From contig OZ026548.1 of assembly GCA_964020155.1 (NCBI GenBank), forward strand, positions 2,253,897 to 2,317,896: DNA of 64,000 nucleotides, read 5' to 3'. The notes below the pieces were generated by a model. The model worked only from the letters and a program-made list of their open reading frames with translations, was not told the origin of the DNA and did no database searches. Each line of letters opens with the position of its first letter. Position 1 is the stretch's first letter. Below, in pieces: positions 1 to 10,686 of the stretch. Both the position numbers and the translations under genes were made by a program. Origin of the DNA: Chondrilla cf. caribensis. Its lineage: Eukaryota > Porifera > Demospongiae > Chondrillida > Chondrillidae.

Positions 1-119
1 AGACAGGTGTTACCAGCGTAGTTCAGATCAAACTTTCTATCTCCAAACTTTGGAATGAGATATTTCACAATCTCCACATGACCACCACATGCAGCAAGAT
101 GGAGGACGTTCACCTTGTC
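1..119 (-). CDS. Ankyrin exon, type A (two repeats), cut by window edge
   Basis: Read on the minus strand, this is the 5' part of a two-repeat ankyrin exon, starting after an AG acceptor at 121-120 with DKVNVLHLAACGGHVEIVKY. The TPLH-like start and the GHVEIVKYLI helix are typical ankyrin features. Full copies elsewhere are 204 nt; the remainder lies beyond base 1. It continues the 3' part of the left ankyrin array. Ankyrin repeats bind other proteins; the partner is unknown. Confidence 0.75.
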
Positions 120-341
120 CTGTGTATTGGTACAAACAGAATGGAGAGAACACACAATTTTCATCCTGCACTAATAACTGTGATGATGTACAATGAACCC
201 GTTTTCAAACAAAATGTTGCAATATTACCACCATGTAAGTGTATGTGTTTGTACTTGGATGATACACACGTGCTGGTATATTATGTTAGACTGGATCCAT
301 ATTGTATGATGGGGTATGAGGTGTACATGTTCTCAACAAAC

Positions 342-443
342 CTGCTTGGAAGTAAGTACTTTAACATCCATTTCCTCAACTAGTTTTCTCACAATGTGGA
401 GATGTCCACATCTTGAAGCACAATGAAGAGCAGTCCAACCACC
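342..443 (-). CDS. Ankyrin exon, type B (one repeat)
   Basis: A 102-nt (34-codon) minus-strand exon between a CTTCAG acceptor and a GTTTGT donor. It encodes GWTALHCASRCGHLHIVRKL followed by VEEMDVKVLTSKQ, a single ankyrin repeat. Both junctions are phase 0. Near-identical copies are at 4038, 50712, 52706, 58461 and 62115. Confidence 0.8.
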
Positions 444-765
444 CTGAAGGTAAGAATACAGACAATTCAATGCTGATAGTTGGGTCTATACTATAGTGAT
501 TCAGTAGATGTTCTTTGTTAGCCTATTATAACTAGCAATTCAGCAAGTAATGTTTGAACTTTTGTGGTTGGTCAGCAGAAGAAATGATAATAATGTGAAA
601 TATTCCATCTACAAAGCTGCAATTAACTGTGCACCAGATAGGATGTTTGGGATACAGAGAGGTCATAGGAATGGATGCATTGGATTGTTCTTTATTTCAC
701 TGTTACTATTAAGTCGCCATGCATATTAGCTATCAGCGAGGAATTGATCTGTTCTTACATGAGGT

Positions 766-1145
766 GTGAACTGCAATTATAGTAAAGTGAAAAAAATGGG
801 AAAAATGGAAAGTCAACCACACACATACGCACACGCACACGTACACACACCCACACACACACAATACCCTTTTATACACTCATATCCACACACACTCCAG
901 GTTTATTTGTCTGCATGGAGGAAGAGATATTTAAATTGTATATTATACAGGAAGGAAGAGATATTTTCTTCACATATAAAATAAACTTTGCCTGCCCCTC
1001 CCCTGATAATACCATCTCTGCCTTTCACAATAATCATTTATAGATTGCAGTCATGCTACTTTTCCTCAACATACTCTAACACAGCTCTCGCTCTTAATTA
1101 GACAAAAGTGCCTGTATTTGCTCTAGCCTATAGGATACAACAATG

Positions 1146-1146
<1 letters not shown>
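766..1146. other. Intronic or intergenic stretch, no gene seen
   Basis: This holds a short CA-rich tract near 820-860 and, at 1090-1130, a sequence resembling one arm of the inverted-repeat element near 57060-57130 (AATTAGACAAAAGTG). I see no credible exon. Confidence 0.5.

Positions 1147-1220
<74 letters not shown>
1147..1220. repeat. (CA)n microsatellite
   Basis: A pure CA dinucleotide tract of about 74 bp at the same place in the ankyrin cassette where other copies have (TG)n or (CA)n. Open frames across it are artefacts of the repeat. Confidence 0.97.
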
Positions 1221-1221
<1 letters not shown>

Positions 1222-1499
1222 TCACACTCATGCATGTGCACAGGTACACATATGGCATGCATGTTACCTGAAAGTCAATTCTAATGGTGGAATACATGTA
1301 CATGATACAATGTATGATACCCTGCTCTGTCTGGACAACCTGTATACTATATGTGGATATGTTAATGAGAGTTGTCCACCATTAATCAACTAGTGAAGTG
1401 TATGGACTCATGATTGACTCACATCACACAGTGTCAGGTACATACAACACTGAATGTGGAAGCAACATACAGAATATACACATACACACAACAACTAAC

Positions 1500-1703
1500 C
1501 ACATTAGTACAGTTAGGATTGAATCCACACTCTTCAACGAGGTACTTCACTACTGCTAGATGACCTTCCCATGCAGCACAGTGGAGACAGGTGTTACCAG
1601 CATTGGTCAGATCAAACTTTCTAACTCCAAACTTTGGAATGAGGTATTTCACAATTTCCACATGACCACCAAATGCAGCAACATGGAGAGCATTGGCTCC
1701 ATC
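1500..1703 (-). CDS. Ankyrin exon, type A (two repeats)
   Basis: A 204-nt minus-strand exon of 68 codons: acceptor GGTCAG, donor GTTAGT, phase 0 at both ends. It starts DGANALHVAAFGGHVEIVKY and contains a second repeat, NAGNTCLHCAAWEGHLAVVK. The last codons (NCTNV) differ from the usual NLGNK. It belongs to the left tandem array downstream of the kinase-ankyrin gene. Confidence 0.8.
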
Positions 1704-2303
1704 CTGACCATACAAGAGGAAAGATGAAAAAGAACAAGATGGGTTGCATTCAGTTGGTCCTGTCCAAACATACAAAATAGTTTTCTTATTTACAAACTAT
1801 CATAATATTATTCAATTTCAGTGCTTGCTAATGATTTGAGAGCATACACACACGAATATTGTTCACACAAACACACATATGGATGCACATACATTATCGA
1901 TCCTCAACGTACAATATGTCCATGAATATGTATACTCGAGGGAGGGAATTCCCAGTGTGTGTGCGTGCACCCATGCACAGGTGTGGTTGTTCATGTACAT
2001 GTACATGTACATGAACAAACAGTAAGTTGACATTGTTATCATATGAGAAGTCATATTTGATGACATGCTACTTTGCTATAGATGGTGCAAATTCAGTACA
2101 TGGTACTAACTAGTGAAAGTGCTTACTCCATGTGACCAGAACTATGATTGGGGATGTTGATTATGCACATAATATGCATATTTACACCGCATATACTCAT
2201 ACAGACCACCAAAACATGTACATGCAAGCATTCAACATTACTATAAAAATATTGTAAGTACACATACAAGCACACACACACATACATGTACACATACATT
2301 TAC

Positions 2304-2307
<4 letters not shown>

Positions 2308-2357
<50 letters not shown>

Positions 2358-2374
2358 TGTACACATGCATGTAC

Positions 2375-2445
<71 letters not shown>
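2308..2445. repeat. Two adjacent (CA)n tracts
   Basis: CA tracts of about 45 and 68 bp, separated by a short ACATGTACACATGCATGTACA spacer of alternating purine and pyrimidine. The second left-array copy has the matching compound repeat at 7950-8108. Confidence 0.95.
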
Positions 2446-2448
<3 letters not shown>

Positions 2449-2456
2449 ACTAAAGC

Positions 2457-2628
2457 GAAAATCAATGGAAAGACATTGAGTAATCACAGATTCCACTGAT
2501 GACACTATCTGTAGAAACAATTCACTCATTTGACTAACAACATCCAGGAATAAAGGTTTCATCTCCACACCTCTACACAGTGGCTTCAAGGTTTTATGTG
2601 TCAATAGCACAATATGCAGTAATGGCAC
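2457..2628 (-). CDS. Recurrent block C, possible exon of the ankyrin gene
   Basis: A minus-strand open frame (MPLLHIVLLTHKTLKPLCRG, then EMKPLFLDVVSQMSELFLQI) that recurs in each large cassette near 8112, 51438 and 60845. Differences between copies are often conservative, such as K/R and F/Y. A CATGAG acceptor and a TTTA|GTATTG donor are possible. It is predicted to be helical and is not an ankyrin repeat, and I do not recognise the family. One copy is frameshifted, so it may not be coding. Confidence 0.35.
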
Positions 2629-2649
2629 TCATGTACCAAATTAGACAAT

Positions 2650-3680
2650 GCTCTAGCGAGGATCTACAACTTCAATACAACTTTTTCATCATGTTACATA
2701 GAATCTTCAACCTTTTACTGTGACAATAAGTAATGTAGTGAGCAACACATTCCAACACGTTCCAAATCATGTTGTACATGCATGCTTGTTGTGTACATGT
2801 GTGTGTCTGCGTGCATGTGTGGTGTGTGTACACATATACACATGTACATATGAAAGGTTACTCTTAGGGAAGTGGCCATGTACTTGTGTGTGTGCATGTT
2901 GTGTACATGTGTGGTGTGTATACATGTACACATGTATTGAAGGTTATATACTCTTAGGGAAGGGACCATGAACAGTTATGCAAGGATGGGGGTGAGGACA
3001 TGACTTGAATGTAATGTTACTAGAGGTCTCCCAGAGGAGGGGGAATATCTCTCAAGACACAGGAAATGCCCCCTTGCTTCCATCCCCTAAAAGGAACCAT
3101 AAGTGTGTGTAGATATACTAGATGTACCTTTTACGTTCAACAAGGTGATATGAATGTACTCCCTAAATCAAACACATGTACAATGTAATATTATACGTAT
3201 ATAGTACATGTACAAGTGTATGTGTGTACATGTGAATGTGTTTGTGTTGTATTCATTGTTATGGTGCATGTGTTTTTGAGGGGGTAGATGTGAGAGAGAG
3301 GACAAACATGACTGCATGATACTCAAATGGTGGAGGGTGACAAATTGTTGCTTAGTGCATCATTCTGAACAATTCCAACCCGAACCATTGTCAAACTGAT
3401 TTGACTTTAACCCCCACATTGCCCTAGGTGGGAAAGGACACCCGAGGTGCACCTTTTCACCTAGTAATTACATTGGACATAAGGTGTTTTCTTCGCATGT
3501 AACTAGCATACAAAAGTGAAGTCATGTTTACAACTGGTTTTAGCACTACAGAGAGAACAATGCTATGGTGTGCTTTTGGATGTACTTGAGAAATTGTGAA
3601 AACAAGTTTCCTCATACAAACCCCTAAACCACCATATTTGATGTACAGACAAATCTGATCTAGAATGCAGCCCATTTTAT
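2650..3680. other. Cassette spacer, no gene seen
   Basis: Spacer between ankyrin exons. Bases 3290-3660 are duplicated at 8335-8710, while 2650-3260 is absent from that second copy. The CCCTCC/GGGGGA-rich stretch near 3020-3090 recurs near 9180-9260, 59870-59930 and 63980-64000. Confidence 0.5.
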
Positions 3681-3742
3681 GAAAAGTGTTGTGCGCAATC
3701 TACTCTCTCAAAAACAGTGTACTATTTTATAACACAATATTC

Positions 3743-3806
3743 TGAGGTATTTCACAATCTCCACATGACCACCACATGCAGCAAGATGGAGGACATTCAA
3801 CTTGTC
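3743..3806 (-). pseudogene. Truncated type A ankyrin exon
   Basis: The minus strand has the normal acceptor and start (DKLNVLHLAACGGHVEIVKY) but homology to the other type A exons stops after the first repeat's helix, at about base 3743. The following frame reads LRILCYKIVHCF and stops. About 140 nt of the exon is missing, so the deletion probably marks a rearrangement boundary. Confidence 0.7.
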
Positions 3807-4037
3807 CTGTGTATTTGTACAAACAGAATGGAGAGAACACACAATTTTCATCCTGCACTAATAATTATGATGATTATGATGTACAATGAACTCTTATTCA
3901 AACAAAAACTGTACTGAAACACTATCACCATGAACAGGTATGTTAGTGCTTGGATAATATTATACACATGTATTGGTATATGTTAGACTGGATTCATATT
4001 GCATGATGGGGTATGGGTGTACATGTTCTCAACAAAC

Positions 4038-4139
4038 CTGTTTGGTAGCAAGTACATTAGCATCCATTTCCTCAACTAGTTCTCTCACAATGTGGAGATG
4101 TCCATATCTTGAAGCACAATGAAGAGCAGTCCAACCACC
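4038..4139 (-). CDS. Ankyrin exon, type B (one repeat)
   Basis: A 102-nt, phase-0 exon with CTTCAG acceptor and GTTTGT donor. It encodes GWTALHCASRYGHLHIVREL and VEEMDANVLATKQ. It lies just right of the truncated type A exon, in the same B-then-A order seen elsewhere in the arrays. Confidence 0.8.
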
Positions 4140-4201
4140 CTGAAGGTGAGAATACAGAGAATTCAATGCCTATAGTTGGGTCTATACTATAGTGGTTCAG
4201 T

Positions 4202-4566
<365 letters not shown>

Positions 4567-4889
4567 GACACACCCACACACATGCGCGCGCACGCTCACA
4601 CACCAACACAGACATACATATCCACACCCACACACCCCCACACACATTCACACACATAATATGCATGTGCACATGTACACATATGTCATGCATGTTACCT
4701 GAAAGACAATTCTAATGGCTGAATATATGTACATGATACAATATACTGTATAGCGGGAAAGTTATGCGGGACAAATCTTTTGCGAATTGCTCAATTTCAC
4801 ACAAAAAAAGTTTCGCGAATCCTATTGTAATATGTCATGTCACGTGTCAGTTTCCATGGTGCCTGGAGGTGAGAGATTCTAAATCTGAA

Positions 4890-5973
4890 ATGGCTTTCAA
4901 CGAGGAAGACGTTTATGTTGTCCAGTAGAAGATTTGAGGCTATCATATCTACAAGAACATATGGGAAGCATCTATTGGGGAGAGGCTAAGCTGCAAAAAG
5001 GAAGAATACAACATTCATGATCCTTACTGCATTGGAGTTATCGACCACGGCAATGTGACAGTTGGCCATGTTCCTTGAGCAATCAGTGCTGTTTGCTCTC
5101 TCTTTCTCGATCATGGAGGGACTATTACTTGTGAAGTCATCGGCAACCAACAATACTCGGAAGACTTACCTCAAGGTGGCCTGGAAATCCCATGTAAGCT
5201 TTTGGTTCATGGTCCTTCAAAGTACATAGCAAAGGTATGTAATCTGCTTGATTTGGCAAAGATCGCTAAGCTAGATAGCTGGTGAGTGAAAAATGCGAAA
5301 GAACAAAAAATTGCTATCTCGATAGTGGACTCAGAGGGCGAAAGTGGTGATACGAGGGATGGAATATGGCTTGAAGTTGATGATTGCAGGCTGCTTAGGA
5401 CAGACAGATATGTCTTGTTGCAAGATGGGAAAAGATTAAATGATCATCACATCAACTTGCACAAAAGCTTCTGCAATTGCAGTTTCCGTGTGTGGATGGT
5501 TTTAGGCTCACATTGTTACAACAAAACGTGCAGAACACGATAACAGAAGGCGTTCAGATCGTTCATTCTTGTGGTGATCATCGGATCGTTGTATCTAGTC
5601 TCGAGTGTACTAAAGATGAAGTGCATGTTTATGATTCTGTTTATGAAGAGGTTGATGACGATACACGTACTGTTATTCAGAATCTGTTTGGACCTGAGAA
5701 AGTCTGTATCTCAATGGTGGAGATGCAAAGCAAAGAGGGCCTGATGATTGCGGCCTGTTTGCCATTGCCATGGCCACAAGTTTAGTTCATGGTGCAGGCT
5801 TGTGCACCTTCAGGCAGGACCAAATGCACAGACATGTATTGGGATGCTTTGAAGAAAAATTTATTGTGTGTTTTCCCAACTGTACAATCATGATTAAAAA
5901 TGTATTATCATTAAAATGTATTTATTTTATCATTAATAATATTAACATTAATAAATCAATATATCATGTATAA
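4890..5973 (+). pseudogene. Broken transposon gene: HIRAN-like region plus Ulp1/C48-like protease
   Basis: ATG at 4890 (MAFNEEDVYVV) leads into a region like GYHIYKNIWEASIGERL, EYNIHDPYCIGV and GHVP, which I read as HIRAN-like, a fold that in HLTF-type proteins binds DNA 3' ends. The second half resembles a Ulp1/SENP cysteine protease. It has a His (CGDHRIVVSS), an Asp (VHVYDSV), a Gln (VEMQ) and the Cys of DDCGLFAIA near 5745-5770, that is, the C48 H-D-Q-C set, although the usual HW is HR. In-frame stops near 4925, 4935, 5078 and 5283 and frame changes near 5475 and 5745 disable it. The domain calls come from motifs only; a host-derived gene is the alternative. Confidence 0.65.
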
Positions 5974-6022
5974 ATATATATTATACGTTGTTGACAAATT
6001 CATGCACAATGTTAATTGAGTT

Positions 6023-6905
6023 TCAATATGGACTTGTTATCCCGACCTCTTTGAATCCATTGACAATGATGCTGGGCTGCGATCTGAGGTAATCACACAC
6101 CCCAACCATCCATTTGAAGCTCAATGGCTTCACAACACTAAGGCACAAATCGACTGGTGTAATTTTGGCATCAACATCCTGCTCCAGTTGATAGGTAATT
6201 TGGTTGGCGTACCATTCTTGGAATTGCCTTCTCAGATATTCCTTCACAGCCTTGTTGATGCTGATGTCCAAGGGCTGCAACCGGTCAGTGCAGTGTGGTG
6301 GAACAATACCTATGTAAATATGTGCATCTCTCAGCGTAGATAAAATCTTCACTGTGCACTGGGCTTTAAAATGATCAAAAATTACAAAAAGGCAGGAGCA
6401 TCTGCAGCTATTTTGAGCTGGGAACGTTTACTCTCGATGTAGGGAAAGAGCACTTTTTGTAAGTAAGTGGTAATTGTCACTTCATTAGACCAGTGATTTT
6501 CTGAAAAGGTTACATGCCAATCTGGTGGACTCTCAGTGGAAGGCAGGCATTTCACTGTTTTACCCTGGTATGTATATAATCTGTGGAGGAAGGAATTCCC
6601 CTGACAATGTACCAGCAAACACTGCAGTAATCTGGTGTTTGTCGTTAACACCTGTGATTTCAATGCGTTTGGATCCCTCCAACGCCATTGTCCAGTTGGA
6701 CACTGGGATATAATGGATTTCTGTCTGGTCCCAGTTAATAATTAGTTGAGGAGGGATCTCTTCAATTTGGATAATTGCACTAATATCAAAGATGAATTGA
6801 TTCTTCAATTCAGCAAACTCTTTGGGTGACATCTTTGCTTTGGTGCTTGCCCTTCTGATCACTAACTTACTGCATGCGCTGCATAAGATTCTTGGCCCAA
6901 AATTT
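6023..6905 (-). pseudogene. Broken pogo-type DDE transposase
   Basis: The minus strand contains the three catalytic regions of a pogo/DDE_1 transposase in order: INWDQTEIHYIPVS (first Asp), VIFDHFKAQ (second Asp, about 6365-6390) and DRLQPLDISINKAVKEYL (third Asp). Between them are recognisable stretches such as GVNDKHQITAVFAGTLSGEF and PPDWHVTFSENHWS. Frame changes near 6860, 6610 and 6380 break it. Only about 100 bp lies between its readable start (WAKNLMQRMQ, about 6895) and the right inverted repeat, so the N-terminal helix-turn-helix DNA-binding part is missing. It would excise and insert the element at TA sites if intact. Confidence 0.85.
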
Positions 6906-7195
6906 AGTCAAGTAGTACGTCATTGGGTGTTTACGAATAAAACTTTCGCAAATACCAGTTTCTTCGCAAAATTCGCAAAAATTTTAGTCTGTGAACCCGC
7001 TATACGGTATGATACAGTGCTCTGTCTGGACAACCTGCATACTATATGTGGATATGTTATTAAGAGTTGTCCACCATTAGATCAACTAGTGAAGTGTATG
7101 GCCTCATGATTGACTCACATCACACAGTGTCAGGTACATACAACACTGAATGTGGAAACAACATACAAAATATACACATACACACAACAACTAAC

Positions 7196-7399
7196 CTTAT
7201 CCCCAAGGTTAGGATTGAATCCACACTCTTCAACGAGGTACTTCACTACTGCTAGATGACCTCTCTGTGCAGTATTGTGGAGACAGGTGTTACCATAGTT
7301 GTCCAGGACAAACCTTCTATCTCCAAACTTTGGAATGAGGTATTTCACAATCTCCACATGACCACCAAATGCAGCAATATGGAGGGCATTGTATCCACT
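7196..7399 (-). CDS. Ankyrin exon, type A (two repeats)
   Basis: A 204-nt phase-0 exon: acceptor GGTCAG, donor GTTAGT. It encodes SGYNALHIAAFGGHVEIVKY and then NYGNTCLHNTAQRGHLAVVK, ending NPNLGDK. It is the most 5' member of the left tandem cassettes, after the lone ankyrin exon at 12615. Confidence 0.8.
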
Positions 7400-7947
7400 C
7401 TGACCATACAAGAGGAAAGATGAGAGAGAACAGGATGGAGTGCATTCAGTCTTATTTACAAACCATCATATTCAATTTCAGTGCTTGCTAACGATTTAAG
7501 AGCATATGCACACACATAACACAAAGATTATTCACACAAACACACATATGGTGCACATACACTCAACGTACAATATGGCCATGAATATGCATACTCTAGG
7601 GAGGGAATTCCCAGTCTGCATGTGTGCGTCCATGCACAGGTGTGGTTGTTCATGTACATGAACAAACAGTAAGTTGACATTGGTTTCATAAGGGAAGTCA
7701 TATGATGACATGCCCCTTTGCTATAGATGGCTCAAAATCAGTACATGGCACAAATGAAAGCGTTTACTCCATGTGACCAGACTTATGAATGGGGATGCTG
7801 ATTATGTACATAATATGCATATTTACACTGCATATACTCATACACACCACCAAACATGCATACAAGCATTCAACCATTACTAAAAATTATTATTGTAAGT
7901 ACACATACAAGCACACACATACACACATACATGTACACATGCATGTA

Positions 7948-7949
<2 letters not shown>

Positions 7950-8017
<68 letters not shown>

Positions 8018-8026
8018 ACACACATA

Positions 8027-8062
<36 letters not shown>

Positions 8063-8076
8063 AACACAAACACACA

Positions 8077-8108
<32 letters not shown>
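7950..8108. repeat. Compound (CA)n microsatellite
   Basis: CA tracts interrupted by CATACA and CAAACA variants, homologous in position to 2308-2445 in the neighbouring cassette. Confidence 0.95.
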
Positions 8109-8110
<2 letters not shown>

Positions 8111-8111
8111 C

Positions 8112-8300
8112 AACACTAAAGCAAAATCAATGGAAAGACATTGAGTAATCACAGATTCCACTGAAGACACTATCTGTAGAAACAATTCGCTCATTTGACT
8201 AACAACATCCAGGAATAAAGGTCTCATCTCCACACCTCTACACATGTGGCTTCAAGGTTATATGTGTCAATAGCACAACATGCAGTAATGGCACTAATGT
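8112..8300 (-). pseudogene. Block C copy with a frameshift
   Basis: Homologous to the block at 2457-2628 and reading EMRPLFLDVVSQMSELFLQI. The upstream part is out of frame because CCACTGTGTAG of other copies is CCACATGTGTAG here. If block C is an exon, this copy is broken. Confidence 0.45.
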
Positions 8301-8718
8301 ACCAAATTAGACAATGCACATTCATGTTTTTGAGAGGGTAGATGTGAGAGAGAGGACAAACATGACTGCATGATACTCAAATGGTGGAGGGTGACAAATT
8401 GTTGCTTAGTGCATCATTCTGAACAATTCCAACCCGAACCATTGTCAAACTGATCTGACTTTAACCCCCATGTCGCCCTAGGTGGAAAGGACACCTGAGG
8501 TGCACCTTTTCACCTAGTAATTACAATGGACATAAGGTTTTTTCTTCGCATGTAACTAACACACAGAAGTGAAGTCATGTTTACAACTGGTTTTAGCACT
8601 ACAGTGAGAACAACGCTATGGTGTGCTTTTGGATGTACTTGAGAAATTGTGAAAAAGGTTTCCTCATACAAACCCCTAACCCACCATATTTGATGTACAG
8701 ACAAACCTGATCTAGAAT

Positions 8719-8763
8719 ACATGAATAGCAGTAATACATTATATGTATTACTGCTATTCATGT
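8719..8763. repeat. Perfect 21-bp inverted repeat (hairpin)
   Basis: Arms 8719-8739 and 8743-8763 are exact reverse complements around a 3-base TAT loop. Homology with the neighbouring cassette (3290-3660) ends just before it, so it marks a duplication boundary. Confidence 0.9.
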
Positions 8764-8837
8764 GACATGTAAATTTGCTATACAGGATCCGGATTCATCT
8801 TGCACAGTGTGTGTGTTGTAAGTGTTTGTGAACGTTC

Positions 8838-8912
<75 letters not shown>

Positions 8913-10449
8913 CATGCGTGCGTGCGTGTGTGTAAATAATTACTGTAAAATTATTCTTGGTAATTACTCATTTGCTTTGAGTATAGTATGAAATATCAAG
9001 AAAATTTCAAGTACACTAAAATAGCACATATTGAATAGCTTTCTTTTTGGCCATGTACCACTTTAAATGTATGGAAGATATCTTTCAGTAAAGTGGTTGG
9101 AATAACAGTTATGAAAAGAGGAGAAGGAAACACAATTTATTAATATAATGTTACTATAGACAATTTCACAGGGTGGAGATTGATATAACCCTCCAGAGGG
9201 GGAGGAGGAGTATTTCTCTGAAGAGAGGGAAATGCCCACTTTCCTCCATCCCCTAAAAGAAACTCCAAGTGTGTGCAGATGGTGGATATGTCTATCATGT
9301 ACAAATAATATGTAAAATATATACCCGCAAATATGTGTATAGTGTACGTGCAAGTGCTGTAGATGTTATGTGAATTGTTCTGCGCTGCAGCTGTATTGAT
9401 TGTGATGGTGTGTGTATGGCTATGGTTAGGGTTAAGGAATCTTATTCACCCTGGGGTAGCCTTCAGTCATGATGACCACTACACCAGGCACCCGGCAAAG
9501 TGTAGGGGACAGGTGTACAGGAGAGAGAAGATGAGCAAATTTAGTCAAATGGAGGAGGGTATGAAATTGCTGTGAAGTGCATCATACACTCGAAGTAAAA
9601 TCCATGTGATAACCTAGGTGGTGGTGACCAAAGTACAACTTTCTACATAATGTACATAATATACATAAGTTGGCACATATGCTGAAATATTGTACGTACA
9701 TAGTTGTGGTTACATCCACTATCTACATACTTTTACTATTAAGTTTCGATCAGGGATTGGAGACAAGAAGGCATTATAATTTCTGTCCTTTTAAAGAAAT
9801 GTACCCATCTAGCTGATATTTGTCTTCACATTTGAAAATGTCTCCAGAAACAATACACTTCCCCTGTTCATAACTATTATTCCAACAGTACACTTGGCCA
9901 TTTCCCTGAAAGTAACCTACCATACATACATGTGGGTATAATACTTTGTACAAACATACCACACACATAAACGAACAAACACATGTACCTCCCCACTAAT
10001 AATACTATATATTGCACACAAATAACCACAATGATGTACACATCCACATGTGAGCAAATGAATGTACATACACTTGCAGACATATGCACAAATGTACATT
10101 CATCAATGTAGTAGTTCCATCTTTTCGTCAGATGTATACATGTTTGCTTTGCGTACAAGCTAGTTCCTATTTAATTAGGATCCAGAACATTTATTGATAA
10201 CAAGAGATCCTGCCACCAAAGATATCATTGAGGAATTGAAAGTTACCCACTCTCCAGGACCTATTACACCTACCAAAAACACTTCTTCTGTAGCCAAAAG
10301 ATTATAATTTGGATACTGGATGAGAATGTAGAAAAGTGCATGGCAGATCTAACTTCACCCCGTTGTGCAAGACCAGTGAAGGGCCAAATAGTCCTCTACC
10401 ATACCACACACACACACACATGCATACACATACATCACATTTGTATCTA
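8764..10449. other. Intron-like stretch, no convincing gene
   Basis: Contains a (TG)n tract at 8845-8905 and sequence (9000-9350) related to 59690-59940 and 63800-64000. A minus-strand frame at 9774-9914 follows a good TTTCAG acceptor and reads GNGQVYCWNNSYEQGKCIVS to a stop codon. It might be an exon, but I have no family match and do not call it. Confidence 0.5.
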
Positions 10450-10686
10450 CAGCTACGGTACGTGTCAAAAGAAACGCATATTTTTCCCCGTCAATCCACC
10501 GCCAAAAACTACAGCTGTACGCAGTAGACAGCGTGGTAAGTTGCGGAAATTACCGCGTCCATCCGCAGAACATGGCGTCAATACGTACGTACGTACTTAG
10601 CGATAAATATTTGAATGAAACACACGACCAATAAAGAACAAAGAAAGAAAGAACAGTTACTGTAGCAATATATTATATATACAAAG

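Larger units (their letters stand above)
4746..7007. mobile_element. Pogo/Tigger-like DNA transposon with two convergent genes
   Basis: A 2262-bp element with terminal inverted repeats starting CTGTATAGCGGG (4746-4757; complement of 6996-7007). It is flanked by TA on both sides (4744-4745 and 7008-7009), the target duplication of the Tc1/mariner/pogo group. The paralogous cassette at 1301-1320 preserves the empty site, with a single TA at 1313-1314. Inside are a plus-strand HIRAN-like/C48-like gene and a minus-strand DDE transposase whose 3' ends nearly meet at about 5975-6022. Both are broken, so the copy is non-autonomous. Confidence 0.9.

Noticed and set aside
9774..9968. Minus-strand frame GNGQVYCWNNSYEQGKC with an RCC1-like look
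   Set aside because: One short match, no second repeat, and the rest of the frame does not fit RCC1. Kept only as a note in the spacer entry.
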